DNA from: Terriglobia bacterium
GTDB lineage: Bacteria > Acidobacteriota > Terriglobia > JAJPHL01
Length of the DNA: 64,000 nucleotides
NCBI GenBank assembly: GCA_021325275.1
Contig: JAJPHL010000010.1
Location: 30,666-94,665 of the forward strand
Direction: 5' to 3'
Shown here: one piece after another, positions 1-8,769 of the stretch
Layout of the letters: every line of letters starts with the position of its first letter
Numbering within the stretch: the first letter of the stretch is position 1
Position numbers and translations under genes: made by a program
Notes under the pieces: generated by a model
What the model was told of the DNA's origin: nothing
The model's input: only the letters and a program-made list of their open reading frames with translations
Databases searched by the model: none

Positions 1-249
1 CGCAACCAGCACCCATGACTGAACCACGTGCGATCGTCTCCCGCATCGGCCAGGAGCCACCTTTCTTCCGAATTCGGCGCGACTCCATACTTCAACGTCC
101 ACGCCTGGGCGCCGCTTCCGCCGGAGACTTCCGCCATCAATTGTTCGAGCTTCAGGCGAGGCTGCGTAGTGGGCGCTGCTGCCAGGAATGCAGGCAGCAG
201 CATTGCCAGAATTCCTGCCGTTGCGACGTTGCCGCGTTGCATTCTCATG
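1..249 (-). CDS. Secreted protein, 5' part only (runs off the window)
   Basis: The reading frame stays open from an ATG at 249 down to the window edge, giving 83 codons of an incomplete gene. The first 25 residues form a signal peptide: a basic start (MRMQRGN), a hydrophobic core (GILAMLLPAFLAA) and a small-residue cleavage area (AAAP). GGAG lies about eight bases before the ATG, which supports this start over the second ATG at 243. The mature part starts with TTQPRLKLEQLMAEVSGG and shows no motif I recognise. It lies 43 bases downstream of the Ser/Thr kinase gene on the same strand, so the two are probably co-transcribed. Function unknown; the rest of the gene would be needed to say more. 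Confidence 0.6.
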
Positions 250-292
250 ATCTTCTCCAGCACTCGCCAAAAGAGAGGCACGCCGCGTGCCA

Positions 293-1645
293 TTAGCGCT
301 TCACCGCCGCGACGAGATGCGCCACAATTTCGCCGGCTGTCTTCTTCGGTCCCGCCACGGCATCCTCGGCATCCGCGGTGAACGTTTCACTCCACACCTG
401 AAAGCCGGTGCGAGTGTTGATCAACTCCGCGTAGACTTTGTACTTCGAGCCGTAACTGCGGACATTTCCCGCGAGCACCGCATCCACCCCAAGCTGCGCG
501 CCGGCGCTCTTGGGATCGTCCTCGGAAACGCGTTTCACCGCGCTCATCGACGCAACTTGAAATCCGTTTTGCGCCAGTGCGCTCGAGAGTTCCTCGGGGA
601 GTCCTTCGAGCACCGGGCTGGCGCGCGCGTCGTCGTTAGGTGCGCGCAGGCTGATCACCGCGATGGAACGAATCGGCGGGCCGCTCGTGTTCGGCGACGG
701 CCGTAGGTACCACACGGCTCCGGCGGCGAGCAGCGCGATGGCCAGCACGCCGGCAAGAACGGCGGCGATCGGCCAACGGGCCTTGCGTGTCGCCGGCGGA
801 TCGCTGCCGGTGGCCATCGTCCCAGTGAGTTTGAGCGCCGCCGACAACTCGCCGGCCGACGCAAAACGCTCGGCGGCGTTCTTGCGCAACGCGCGCGACA
901 CGGTTTCAGTCGCCGTAGCGCACGGTGGAGGCTCTTTCGTGATGATGGCATTGAGCGTGTCGAGCACGGTTGCCTGGCGAAAGGGATGCGCGCCGCAAAA
1001 CAACTCGTACAGAATGATGCCGAGCGAAAAAACGTCCGAGGCCGGCGTGACCTCCTGACCGCGCGCCTGTTCCGGCGACATGTACGTGTACGTGCCCAGC
1101 AACTGGCCCGTTTGCGTACCCGCGCTGAGCGTTGCGCCGATGTCGTTTTCGGCGGCGTCCGGCTGCGCCCAAGGCATGGTCTTCGCCAAGCCGAAGTCGA
1201 CGATCTTTACGATGCCATCGGCGCGAATCATGATGTTTTCCGGCTTCAGATCGCGGTGCAGAATGCCCTCGCGATGCGCCGCCGCCAAGCCGTCGGCGAC
1301 TTGACGCGCGATGTCGCGCGCTTCTTCAATCGCGAACGGTCCGCGCGACATGCGTGTCTTCAGCGTTTCGCCTTGCACGTACTCCATGGCGAGAAACGTG
1401 GAATCCTGACTGTCGCCAACTTCAAAGACTGTGATGATGTTGGGATGATTCAACGCCGAGGCCGCGCGCGCCTCGCGCAGCAAGTCGCGTGTGGTGGACG
1501 ATCCATCGCGTTCCTTCAAAATGAATTTGAGCGCGACCACGCGATTCAATCGGCGGTCGCGCGCCTTCCACACTTCGCCGATACCGCCCGCTCCCAGCTT
1601 TTCCAACAGGGTGTAGTTGCCGATTTGTTGGTCGTGTTGCGGCAT
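293..1645 (-). CDS. Transmembrane serine/threonine protein kinase (PknB type)
   Basis: A 450-residue Hanks-type kinase that should phosphorylate Ser/Thr residues of cytoplasmic targets. The kinase domain covers about residues 10-275: glycine loop GAGGIGEVW at 18-26, ATP-binding Lys40 (VALK), catalytic loop HRDLKPEN with Asp132, DFG at 150-152, and the SPEQARG and DVFSLGIILYE motifs of the C-lobe. One membrane segment follows (291-313). The C-terminal part (about 325-450) begins IRSIAVISL and resembles the TolB/FlgO-like periplasmic domain often found behind acidobacterial kinases. That domain assignment is from memory of the family and is less certain than the kinase. No clear Shine-Dalgarno sequence precedes the ATG. 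The secreted protein at 1-249 follows on the same strand. Confidence 0.93.
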   Translation of the reverse strand: MPQHDQQIGNYTLLEKLGAGGIGEVWKARDRRLNRVVALKFILKERDGSSTTRDLLREARAASALNHPNIITVFEVGDSQDSTFLAMEYVQGETLKTRMSRGPFAIEEARDIARQVADGLAAAHREGILHRDLKPENIMIRADGIVKIVDFGLAKTMPWAQPDAAENDIGATLSAGTQTGQLLGTYTYMSPEQARGQEVTPASDVFSLGIILYELFCGAHPFRQATVLDTLNAIITKEPPPCATATETVSRALRKNAAERFASAGELSAALKLTGTMATGSDPPATRKARWPIAAVLAGVLAIALLAAGAVWYLRPSPNTSGPPIRSIAVISLRAPNDDARASPVLEGLPEELSSALAQNGFQVASMSAVKRVSEDDPKSAGAQLGVDAVLAGNVRSYGSKYKVYAELINTRTGFQVWSETFTADAEDAVAGPKKTAGEIVAHLVAAVKR

Positions 1646-1769
1646 GACCGAAAAGGTGGCGGCGACGCCAGAATTCTTGGCAGCGGAGCTTGTGTTGCGC
1701 CTCTGGAGGAGCCGCCGAGAAATTCAGACGCACGTTGGTTGCCAGACGCGCCCCAAGCCCCGCGCGAGT

Positions 1770-2837
1770 TTACCACGCGCGCAGATACTGTGGTGGAACC
1801 GGAGAGTCACCTTTTGCGTGGAGGGTCTTGAACGCGCGCAGGGGCCAGTAGGGATCGCGCAGGAGCTCGCGCGCCAACAGCACCAGATCGGCGCGGCCGT
1901 TGCGGATGATGTCGTCGGCTTGCATCGCTTCGGTGATCATGCCGACCGCGGCGGTAGGAATGTCCGCCCGATTGCGGATGGCTTCCGCAAACGGCACTTG
2001 ATAACTCGCGCCCGGCACCACGTTCGGCTTCGGCGTGTTGCCCGCCGAACTGCAATCGATCAGGTCGATGCCGCTGGCCTTCAGCAGACCGGCCAGCGCG
2101 ACCGAATCGTCGAGAGTCCAGCCGCCGGGTTCCCAGTCAGTGGAGGAAATGCGCACGGAAATCGGTTTATCGTCAGGCCACTCGGAGCGGGCGAGCTTGG
2201 CGACTTCCAAAAGCAGCCGCGTACGATTCTCGAAGCTGCCGCCGTATTGGTCGCTGCGATGATTCGAGAGCGGCGAGTAAAAGCTGTGCAGAAGGTATCC
2301 GTGTGCCGCGTGGATTTCCAGCCACTCAAAGCCGGCGTCGCGCGCGCGCCGGATCGCCGCAACAAACGCCTCACGAATACGCGCGAGCCCGTGATCGTCG
2401 AGTGGTTCCGGAGTGCGCCATCCTTCGTCGAAGGGAATCGCGCTCGCGCCGGCGATTGGCCATCCGCCCGTTTCGTTCGGCACGTGATGTCCGCCTTCCC
2501 ATGGACGTCCGCGCGAAGCTTTTCTGCCGGCGTGGGCAAGCTGTATTCCGGGCACCGCGCCGTGAGCCTTCACGAATCGCGCGACCCGCGCCAATGGCTC
2601 GGTGTGCGCGTCGGTCCAGATCCCCATGTCATGCGGCGAAATGCGGCCGATTGCTTCCACGGCGGTCGCCTCGACGATCACCAGCGCCGCGCCGCCGACG
2701 GCGCGCGATCCCAGATGCACAAGATGCCAGTCGGTGGCGAGTCCGTTCTCGCAACTGTATTGGCACATCGGAGATACTCCGATGCGATTCCGCAGGCTCA
2801 CTCCGCGAAACGCGATGGGTTCAAAGAGATGGGGCAT
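1770..2837 (-). CDS. namA: NADPH dehydrogenase / ene-reductase, old yellow enzyme family (YqjM-like)
   Basis: A 355-residue FMN-dependent TIM-barrel oxidoreductase. These enzymes reduce activated C=C bonds of unsaturated aldehydes, ketones and nitro compounds with NADPH. The N-terminal SPMCQYS places Cys25 and Tyr27 where YqjM has its redox-tuning Cys26 and Tyr28, marking the thermophilic-like OYE subgroup. QLAHAGRKA (99-107) supplies FMN contacts, and HAAHGY (176-181) contains the paired His that bind the substrate carbonyl. SNHRSDQYGGS is the usual family signature. Length matches the family. A long inverted repeat lies just upstream of the start and separates it from kbl. The physiological substrate cannot be told from the sequence. 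Confidence 0.93.
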   Translation of the reverse strand: MPHLFEPIAFRGVSLRNRIGVSPMCQYSCENGLATDWHLVHLGSRAVGGAALVIVEATAVEAIGRISPHDMGIWTDAHTEPLARVARFVKAHGAVPGIQLAHAGRKASRGRPWEGGHHVPNETGGWPIAGASAIPFDEGWRTPEPLDDHGLARIREAFVAAIRRARDAGFEWLEIHAAHGYLLHSFYSPLSNHRSDQYGGSFENRTRLLLEVAKLARSEWPDDKPISVRISSTDWEPGGWTLDDSVALAGLLKASGIDLIDCSSAGNTPKPNVVPGASYQVPFAEAIRNRADIPTAAVGMITEAMQADDIIRNGRADLVLLARELLRDPYWPLRAFKTLHAKGDSPVPPQYLRAW

Positions 2838-2854
2838 GTGTTCAAAGAACTTCT

Positions 2855-2930
2855 ATCCACAGATTACACAGATTTCACAGATGAAGACCTAGCTTGTTCC
2901 GAATCTGTGCAATCTGTGTAATCTGTGGAT
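2855..2930. repeat. Intergenic inverted repeat IR1 (CACAGATTA units)
   Basis: Two 28-base arms (2855-2882 and 2903-2930) are reverse complements with a single mismatch and enclose a 20-base loop. Each arm consists of three iterated units, CACAGATTA / CACAGATTT / CACAGAT. The outer edge of the right arm touches the TGA stop of kbl (2930-2932), and the left arm lies 18 bases upstream of the namA start. There is no open reading frame in it. It may act as a terminator or mRNA-stabilising hairpin between kbl and namA, but there is no U-tract. Confidence 0.85.
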
Positions 2931-4135
2931 CAAATTCCGAGTTCTTGTTTTGCTTCAGCGAAACACTTCACGGCAAATTCCAGATCCTCGCGCGTGTGTG
3001 CCGCCGACACCTGCACGCGAATCCGCGCCTTGTCTTTTGGCACCACCGGAAACGAAAACGCGATCACGTAAACGCCTTTCGCCAGCATCGCCTCGGCCAG
3101 TTTTCCCGCCACCACCGCATCGCCAATCATTACGGGGACGATGGGATGCTCCCCTGGCAGGATCTCGTAGCCCACCGCGTTCATTTGCGCACGGAAAAAC
3201 GCGGCGTTGTCGCGCAGTTTGTCGCGCAGTCCGGAAGACTGCGTCAGAAGATCGAGCACTTTCAGCGACGCGCCGGCGACCACCGGCGGCACCGAGTTCG
3301 AAAACAAGTACGGCCGCGAGCGTTGCCGCAAATAGGCGATGATTTCGCGCCGGCCACTGGTGTATCCACCGCTCGCGCCGCCCAGCGCCTTGCCGAGCGT
3401 GCCCGTCACGATGTCCACGCGGCCGTCCACGCCGCAGTACTCCGGCGTCCCGCGCCCGTTGGCGCCCACAAATCCCACGGCGTGCGAGTCGTCGACCATC
3501 ACCATCGCTTTGTACTCGTCGGCGAGATCGCAGATCTCGCGGAGTTTGGCGATGTAGCCGTCCATGGAGAAAACGCCGTCGGTGGCGATTAAAACTCTGC
3601 GGGCCCCGCGCGCCTCTTCCAGTTTCGCGCGCAGACCGGCCATATCGCCGTTGCGATAGCGGAAGCGTTGGCATTTCGCGAGACGAATGCCATCGATGAT
3701 ACTGGCGTGATTCAACTCGTCGGAAATCACGGCGTCTTGTTCCTCGAGTAGGGTTTCGAACAGTCCGCCGTTGGCGTCGAAGCACGATCCATAGAGGATG
3801 GTGTCGTCTGTTTTCAAAAATGTCGATAAGCGTGCTTCCAGCTCTTTGTGAATCGCTTGCGTGCCGCAAATGAAGCGCACCGACGACAAGCCGTATCCCC
3901 AGCGATCGAGCGCGTCATGCGCCGCGCGAATGACATCGGGGTGGCTCGCGAGTCCCAGATAGTTGTTCGCGCACATGTTCAGCACCGGCTTGTTCACCGG
4001 CGCCGTCGTCGTATGTGTTCCCACACCGATGCGCGAACGCTGCGGCGTTTGAATCACGCGTTCGTTTTTCGTCAAGCCGGCCTTCGCGATCTCTTCCAGC
4101 TTCGCCGCAAACTGTGCCTTCGCGTCTCCGAACAT
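2930..4135 (-). CDS. kbl: 2-amino-3-ketobutyrate CoA ligase (glycine C-acetyltransferase)
   Basis: A PLP enzyme of the alpha-oxoamine synthase family that cleaves 2-amino-3-ketobutyrate with CoA to glycine and acetyl-CoA, the second step of threonine catabolism. The cofactor lysine is in [10 protein letters not shown] (Lys249 from this start, near the Escherichia coli position). [11 protein letters not shown] carries the PLP-pyridine aspartate, and [10 protein letters not shown] is the usual N-terminal motif. I start it at the ATG at 4135 (MFGDAKAQF). An upstream TTG would only translate an A-rich repeat and run into tdh. It lies 43 bases downstream of tdh, which makes its substrate, so the two form an operon. 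The stop codon abuts inverted repeat IR1. Confidence 0.95.
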   Translation of the reverse strand: MFGDAKAQFAAKLEEIAKAGLTKNERVIQTPQRSRIGVGTHTTTAPVNKPVLNMCANNYLGLASHPDVIRAAHDALDRWGYGLSSVRFICGTQAIHKELEARLSTFLKTDDTILYGSCFDANGGLFETLLEEQDAVISDELNHASIIDGIRLAKCQRFRYRNGDMAGLRAKLEEARGARRVLIATDGVFSMDGYIAKLREICDLADEYKAMVMVDDSHAVGFVGANGRGTPEYCGVDGRVDIVTGTLGKALGGASGGYTSGRREIIAYLRQRSRPYLFSNSVPPVVAGASLKVLDLLTQSSGLRDKLRDNAAFFRAQMNAVGYEILPGEHPIVPVMIGDAVVAGKLAEAMLAKGVYVIAFSFPVVPKDKARIRVQVSAAHTREDLEFAVKCFAEAKQELGI

Positions 4136-4172
4136 TTTTGATTTTTGCCTTTTGATCTTTGATTTTTGATTT
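4136..4172 (-). repeat. A-rich intercistronic repeat before kbl
   Basis: Read on the minus strand this is a run of AAATCAAA-type units with one AGGC in the middle, ending right at the kbl ATG. Nearly the same sequence fills the sufB-sufC gap at 54545-54574. The AGG, 12 bases before the ATG, is the only Shine-Dalgarno-like element for kbl. The repeat occupies nearly the whole tdh-kbl gap. Confidence 0.6.
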
Positions 4173-4178
4173 GACGCC

Positions 4179-5207
4179 CTACTTGGCCCACGAAATAACA
4201 ACCTTGCCGCACTGCCCCGATTCCATCACGCAAAAACCTTCTTCCCAGCCGTCGAGAGGGAAGCGATGCGTGATCACCGGAGAAATATCCAAGCCCGATT
4301 GCAGCATGACGGTCATCTTGTACCACGTCTCGTACATTTCGCGACCGTAGATGCCCTTGATCGTGAGCATGTTGAAAATCACCGTTCGCCAGTCGATCGC
4401 CATTTCTCCCGAGGGAATTCCCAGCATCGCGATCTTCGCGCCGTGACTCATGTTCGCGAGCATGTCGCGAAACGCCGCCGGACTTCCGGACATTTCGAGA
4501 CCCACGTCGAAGCCTTCGGTCATGCCGAGTTGTTTCTGCACGCCGGCGAGCGATCCGTCCTTCACGTTTAGCGCGACGTCGGCACCCAACTTTTTGGCGA
4601 GGGCTAGTCTGGCAGGATTCATGTCCGTCACCACGACGTAGCGTGCGCCGGCGTGCTTCACGACGGCGGCGGCCATCAGCCCAATCGGTCCGGCGCCGGT
4701 GATCAGCACGTCTTCGCCGAGCACGGGAAAAGACAGCGCGGTGTGAACCGCGTTACCGAAAGGATCGAAGATGGCCGCCAGGTCGAGGTCGACGCCTTCA
4801 TGATGCCGCCACAAATTCGTCATGGGTAGCGCGATGTATTCGGCGAACGCGCCGGGCCGGTTCACGCCCACGCCGGAGGTATGCGCGCACAGATGACGGC
4901 GTCCCGCGAAACAGTTGCGGCAGCGCCCGCAAACCACGTGTCCTTCGCCACTGACGATCTCGCCGGGATGAAAGTCGGAGACGTTCGAGCCGATTTCGAC
5001 GATGCGTCCGACAAATTCGTGGCCGATCGCCATGGGGATGGGAATGGTGCGTTGCGCCCAATCGTCCCATTGATAAATGTGTACGTCGGTGCCGCAGATT
5101 CCGGTGCGCAGCACTTGGATCAGTACGTCGTTGATGCCGATCTTCGGTTCGTCGATGTTTTGGAGCGCGAGGCCGCGATCGGGCTTGTTCTTGACGAGTG
5201 CTTTCAT
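4179..5207 (-). CDS. tdh: L-threonine 3-dehydrogenase
   Basis: A zinc-dependent medium-chain dehydrogenase that oxidises L-threonine to 2-amino-3-ketobutyrate with NAD+. [14 protein letters not shown] carries the catalytic-zinc cysteine and the TDH-specific DVHIY. GHEFVG supplies the next zinc ligands, and [15 protein letters not shown] is the four-cysteine structural zinc loop. The Rossmann motif is [10 protein letters not shown]. The protein has 342 residues from the ATG at 5207 ([10 protein letters not shown]), which aligns with the typical MKAL start; an in-frame ATG four codons upstream (5219) cannot be excluded. Downstream kbl consumes the product. This is the complete two-enzyme threonine-to-glycine route. 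Confidence 0.95.
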   Translation of the reverse strand: MKALVKNKPDRGLALQNIDEPKIGINDVLIQVLRTGICGTDVHIYQWDDWAQRTIPIPMAIGHEFVGRIVEIGSNVSDFHPGEIVSGEGHVVCGRCRNCFAGRRHLCAHTSGVGVNRPGAFAEYIALPMTNLWRHHEGVDLDLAAIFDPFGNAVHTALSFPVLGEDVLITGAGPIGLMAAAVVKHAGARYVVVTDMNPARLALAKKLGADVALNVKDGSLAGVQKQLGMTEGFDVGLEMSGSPAAFRDMLANMSHGAKIAMLGIPSGEMAIDWRTVIFNMLTIKGIYGREMYETWYKMTVMLQSGLDISPVITHRFPLDGWEEGFCVMESGQCGKVVISWAK

Positions 5208-5320
5208 GGGAAATCCCATTGTATCCCAGAGGCCTTTTCTCGCAGCGAAGTCGCGCGCGTACGAGACCGGACGCCGGTCGCGTCTGGAATGGTCATGCTC
5301 ATTTCATTTAGAAACGATCA

Positions 5321-5363
5321 GTTTTTTAAGATTGCCTTTACAAACACGAGTGAGTTAAATTAC
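5321..5363 (+). promoter_or_regulatory. Promoter block of first TonB-dependent receptor gene
   Basis: A T-run followed by TTGCCT (5332-5337), an 18-base spacer and TAAATT (5356-5361). The same arrangement and much of the same sequence (TTTTTTAA..TTGC.TTTA ... GTTA.ATTAC) occurs before the second receptor gene at 8638-8682. Start of transcription would be near 5368, giving a 5' leader of about 67 bases with AGGAGG at 5421-5426. Confidence 0.5.
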
Positions 5364-5434
5364 ACGCAACAGCTTGGTAGAGCCTGAGAGGGGACTAGTC
5401 GGGTCGTAGCGTTCAAATCAAAGGAGGATTTCTT

Positions 5435-8400
5435 ATGAGGGGCAAGACGATTGCTTTCCTGCTCATCGCGGGTTTCTTGTGCGTTGGCGCGGGAAGCCTT
5501 GTTGGGCAAGTGAACGCCACAGGCGTTCTGACTGGTACGGTGACCGACAAAAGCGGCGGAGTGATCGCGAGCGCTGAGGTCAAGGTCACCGATAAGGAGA
5601 ACGGCGCGTCTCGTGACATGAAGACGAACGCGGCCGGACAGTATCGGTTCGACCTGCTGCCTACGGGAACGTACACCGTAAGGGTCACTACGTCTGGTTT
5701 CGCGACCGAGGTGATCCAAAATGTACAAGTCGCCGTAAGTCAGACTACAACGGTTGACGCCACGCTGGTTCCGAGCGCGCAGACGCAGGTGATTACGGTT
5801 GAATCGGCCGGAATCCAACTGGTGGACACCCAGCGGCAGGATGTCAGCCTGTCGATTGCAACCACGCAAATCGAAGATTTGCCCGTGAATGGGCGCGACT
5901 TTGTGAACCTGGCCGTTCTCGCGCCGGGCGCCAAGCCGCAAAATTCCTACGATCCGACCAAGAATCGCTATGGTGTCTTCGCCGTCGACGGCAGCAACGG
6001 CCGTAATGTGAACGTGACGGTAAACGGCATCGACGACAAGGACAACACGGTGGGCGGTCCCGTGATGCAGCTCCCCATGGAGGCCGTGGAAGGTTTCGTC
6101 ATCAGCACGCAGCGTTTTTCGGCGGCCAACGGTCGCAGTGAAGGCGCGCTGATCACCACCATCACCAAGGCCGGAACGAATGAGTTTCATGGATCGCTGT
6201 ACCTCTTCGATCGCAACCAGGCGTTGAACGCCAACGATCATCTGAACGCTGCCGCCGGCAACCCTAAGGCGGACTACGGCCGGCAGCAGTTCGGCGGTTC
6301 CATCGGCGGTCCGGTTCGCAAGGAAAAGGATTTCCTGTTTTTCGCTTTGGAGCGGGAACGGGAGTCGACCAACCTGAACGAGAATCCGACGTTCTACAAC
6401 GAACTGGCGATCGCCGCGGCCAACGGCTTGTCCGCGCAGCCGGCCAAGACGATTCCCACGCCTTACTTCGACTGGCGCTACAACGGCCGCTGGGATCATC
6501 GCTTCAACGACAAGAACAATTTTTTCGCCAGCTATACCGCGCAGAACAATAACGGCCTGAACGATCAATCCACCGGCAGCAGCGATCTGACGGCGGGAAA
6601 CTTCACCACCAACCATCTCATCCTTTCGAGCGTGAACCTGAACTCGGTGCTGTCCCCGACCGTGGTCAACTCGCTGACCGTGGGTTATCAGTATTGGGAC
6701 AATTTGATCGATTCGACCACGCGCGCTCCAACGGTGAGCTTCGCCAGCGGCGAAAGTTTCGGCACCAACGGTAACGTGCCGCAGCAAAGCTTCCAAAAGA
6801 AATGGCAGTTCAAGGACGACATCTCCCTAATCCGCGGCAAGCACAACTTCAAGGCCGGATTCGACTACGTGTGGGAACCGGTGCTGGGAGGATTCTTCGA
6901 GTTCACGCCCACACCGTCGGTGACCTTTGCGGCGGACCCCAGCCAGATCATCGGAAATCCCACTCTCTACCCGCAGAAATTCGCGACTCCGGGCTTGATC
7001 ACGAACATCAGCGAAACGGCGGGCAACCCCTATTTCCTGCTGTCCACAAAAATGTTCGGCCTGTATTTCCAGGACGATTGGAAGGTCAGCAAGCGCCTCT
7101 CGGTGAGTCTCGGGTTGCGTTGGGACAAGGACTTCAACTTGGTGGGCGGATCGGCGCAAGGAGCCAGCCGGACTTACGGGCTGCTGAAGGCGATCAAGAG
7201 TCCCTATGTCGGCATCCCACAAGATGACAGCAAGGACTTCAGCCCGCGCATCGGATTCTCCTACGATCTCACCGGATCGGGCAAGCACATCCTGCGTGGC
7301 GGCTTCGGTCTGTACTACGGACAGATTTTCGAGAACATCACGCTGTTCATGGTGCAGCAGGCCAATCCCACCGTTTTCGCGACTACGCTGAACCTGAACA
7401 GCGCCGGAATCGGCGACACCACCGCGGATATTGTGCCAACCACCGGCAAGCCACTTTCGCAGTGGCGTTACGGTGTGGATCCGCTCCCCACTCCTCCGCC
7501 GCCGCCAACGATCCTACCGGCGGGTTCGACAGCTCGCTACATCGATCCGAACTTCCACAATCCCTACACCGAGCAGTTCAACGGCGGGTACACGTGGGTG
7601 CTGAACGACAGCAACGTGATCGAAGTCGATTACGTGCATGTGTTGGGACTGCGTGCCGCGAAGTCGGTGCAGTTGAATCCCAAGGATCCCACTTTGGGTG
7701 GCGCGCGCATCCTGGCGTCCGCTTTCGCAGCGGCCGGCGTGGCCGCTCCGGGATCGGTGCAAATGTACGCATCGATCGACCGGTCGCGGTATGACGGTCT
7801 CAACTTCGTCTACCGCCGGCGTCTTTCGAGGCGCGTCAGCTTGAATGCCAGCTATGTGTTGTCGAGATCGATGGGTTACAACGGTTACGCCGCCGGCTTC
7901 GGCAACACGCCCACCGATTTGAGCAATTGGTTTGCGCCGCACGATTTTGGTCCCACTCCCAACGACGAGCGCAGCCGGTTTGTGGTCAGCGGCGTCTTCA
8001 ACCTGCCGTGGGGAATCCGCTTTACTCCCATCATGCAGGCGGCTACCGCGCGACCCTACGCAGCGCGGGAAGGCACGGACTATTTCGGCAACGGAAACTC
8101 CAGTACAGCGGAACTCGCCGTTCTCCTCAACAGCGCTCCAAGCAACTACACCGCCACCGCCACGATGAGTGCGGCGGCGATTCGTACTTGCCTGGCCGCC
8201 AACAGCTGCAGCATCGCCAGCTATGACAGTCTGCGTGGTTCGGCGTTCTTCCAACTGGACACCCGCTTCAGCAAACTGTTTACGTTCAAGGATCGGATGC
8301 ACTTGGAGTTGTTCTTCCAGGCGTTCGATTTGACCAACCATACCAACTACGGCGCCAACTACGGCACCAACATCCGGAGCGGCAGCTTCCAACAACCGCT

Positions 8401-8476
8401 AGGCTATTTTGCGGCGTCGAGCGTGTTGCAGCCGGTTGCGTTCCAAGGGGAAGCGGGATTCACGTTCCGTTTCTAG
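5435..8476 (+). CDS. TonB-dependent receptor with N-terminal Cna-B-like domain (Oar family)
   Basis: A 1013-residue outer-membrane beta-barrel protein of the large acidobacterial Oar/CarboxypepD-regulatory type. A signal peptide (about 1-26) is followed by one beta-sandwich domain (about 30-115) with the usual TGTVTDKSGGVIASAEVKV opening and a GQYRFDLLPTGTYTV turn. A plug region comes next (LPVNGRDFVNLAVLAPG), then a long barrel ending in the aromatic C-terminus GEAGFTFRF. I see no obvious TonB box. These proteins are thought to import or display large ligands such as oligosaccharides or peptides; the ligand cannot be read here. AAAGGAGG precedes the ATG. It is followed by a strong terminator and then by a second receptor gene with a related promoter. 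Confidence 0.92.
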   Translation: MRGKTIAFLLIAGFLCVGAGSLVGQVNATGVLTGTVTDKSGGVIASAEVKVTDKENGASRDMKTNAAGQYRFDLLPTGTYTVRVTTSGFATEVIQNVQVAVSQTTTVDATLVPSAQTQVITVESAGIQLVDTQRQDVSLSIATTQIEDLPVNGRDFVNLAVLAPGAKPQNSYDPTKNRYGVFAVDGSNGRNVNVTVNGIDDKDNTVGGPVMQLPMEAVEGFVISTQRFSAANGRSEGALITTITKAGTNEFHGSLYLFDRNQALNANDHLNAAAGNPKADYGRQQFGGSIGGPVRKEKDFLFFALERERESTNLNENPTFYNELAIAAANGLSAQPAKTIPTPYFDWRYNGRWDHRFNDKNNFFASYTAQNNNGLNDQSTGSSDLTAGNFTTNHLILSSVNLNSVLSPTVVNSLTVGYQYWDNLIDSTTRAPTVSFASGESFGTNGNVPQQSFQKKWQFKDDISLIRGKHNFKAGFDYVWEPVLGGFFEFTPTPSVTFAADPSQIIGNPTLYPQKFATPGLITNISETAGNPYFLLSTKMFGLYFQDDWKVSKRLSVSLGLRWDKDFNLVGGSAQGASRTYGLLKAIKSPYVGIPQDDSKDFSPRIGFSYDLTGSGKHILRGGFGLYYGQIFENITLFMVQQANPTVFATTLNLNSAGIGDTTADIVPTTGKPLSQWRYGVDPLPTPPPPPTILPAGSTARYIDPNFHNPYTEQFNGGYTWVLNDSNVIEVDYVHVLGLRAAKSVQLNPKDPTLGGARILASAFAAAGVAAPGSVQMYASIDRSRYDGLNFVYRRRLSRRVSLNASYVLSRSMGYNGYAAGFGNTPTDLSNWFAPHDFGPTPNDERSRFVVSGVFNLPWGIRFTPIMQAATARPYAAREGTDYFGNGNSSTAELAVLLNSAPSNYTATATMSAAAIRTCLAANSCSIASYDSLRGSAFFQLDTRFSKLFTFKDRMHLELFFQAFDLTNHTNYGANYGTNIRSGSFQQPLGYFAASSVLQPVAFQGEAGFTFRF

Positions 8477-8529
8477 AGTAGCTTTCGATTTGTTCGGCCG
8501 ATTTGTACGAAAAAGAGCCGCTTGTACGA

Positions 8530-8561
8530 AAAAGAGCCGCCGGGAAACCGGCGGCTCTTTT
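8530..8561 (+). terminator. Rho-independent terminator after first receptor gene
   Basis: A perfect stem, GAGCCGCCGG with loop GAAA and complement CCGGCGGCTC, is flanked by A- and T-runs (ends in TTTTG). The left part of the stem is preceded by a near-exact tandem copy (TGTACGAAAAAGAGCCGC twice, about 8504-8539), so the terminator arm was partly duplicated. Confidence 0.85.
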
Positions 8562-8637
8562 GTCCGTAGTGCCGCGCATCGCCCCAGCGCGATCGCGCGA
8601 GGGTAAGCGGCAATGCATAGTGCAAATTGCTGTAATC

Positions 8638-8682
8638 ATTTTTTTAACCTTGCTTTAACACTCATCGTGCGTTAGATTACGT
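8638..8682 (+). promoter_or_regulatory. Promoter block of second TonB-dependent receptor gene
   Basis: TTGCTT (8650-8655), a 17-base spacer and TAGATT (8673-8678), preceded by a T-run and TTAA and followed by ACGTCGC. It is clearly related to the block at 5321-5363 before the first receptor gene. The resulting 5' leader of about 85 bases contains GGTGGGT and ACCCACC, which could pair, and ends with a GGAGG ribosome site. Confidence 0.5.
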
Positions 8683-8769
8683 CGCAGGACTTTGGGTGGG
8701 TTAGGGTTTGGTTTTGCTAGGCGTGCAGAAGAGTACCCACCGGTTCAAAACACAATTGGAGGATCTCCC

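Noticed and set aside
5360..6796. 478-codon open frame on the minus strand opposite the first TonB-dependent receptor
   Set aside because: Low-complexity composition rich in Arg, Val and His without any motif; it lies fully opposite a convincing receptor gene and reflects GC-biased third positions.
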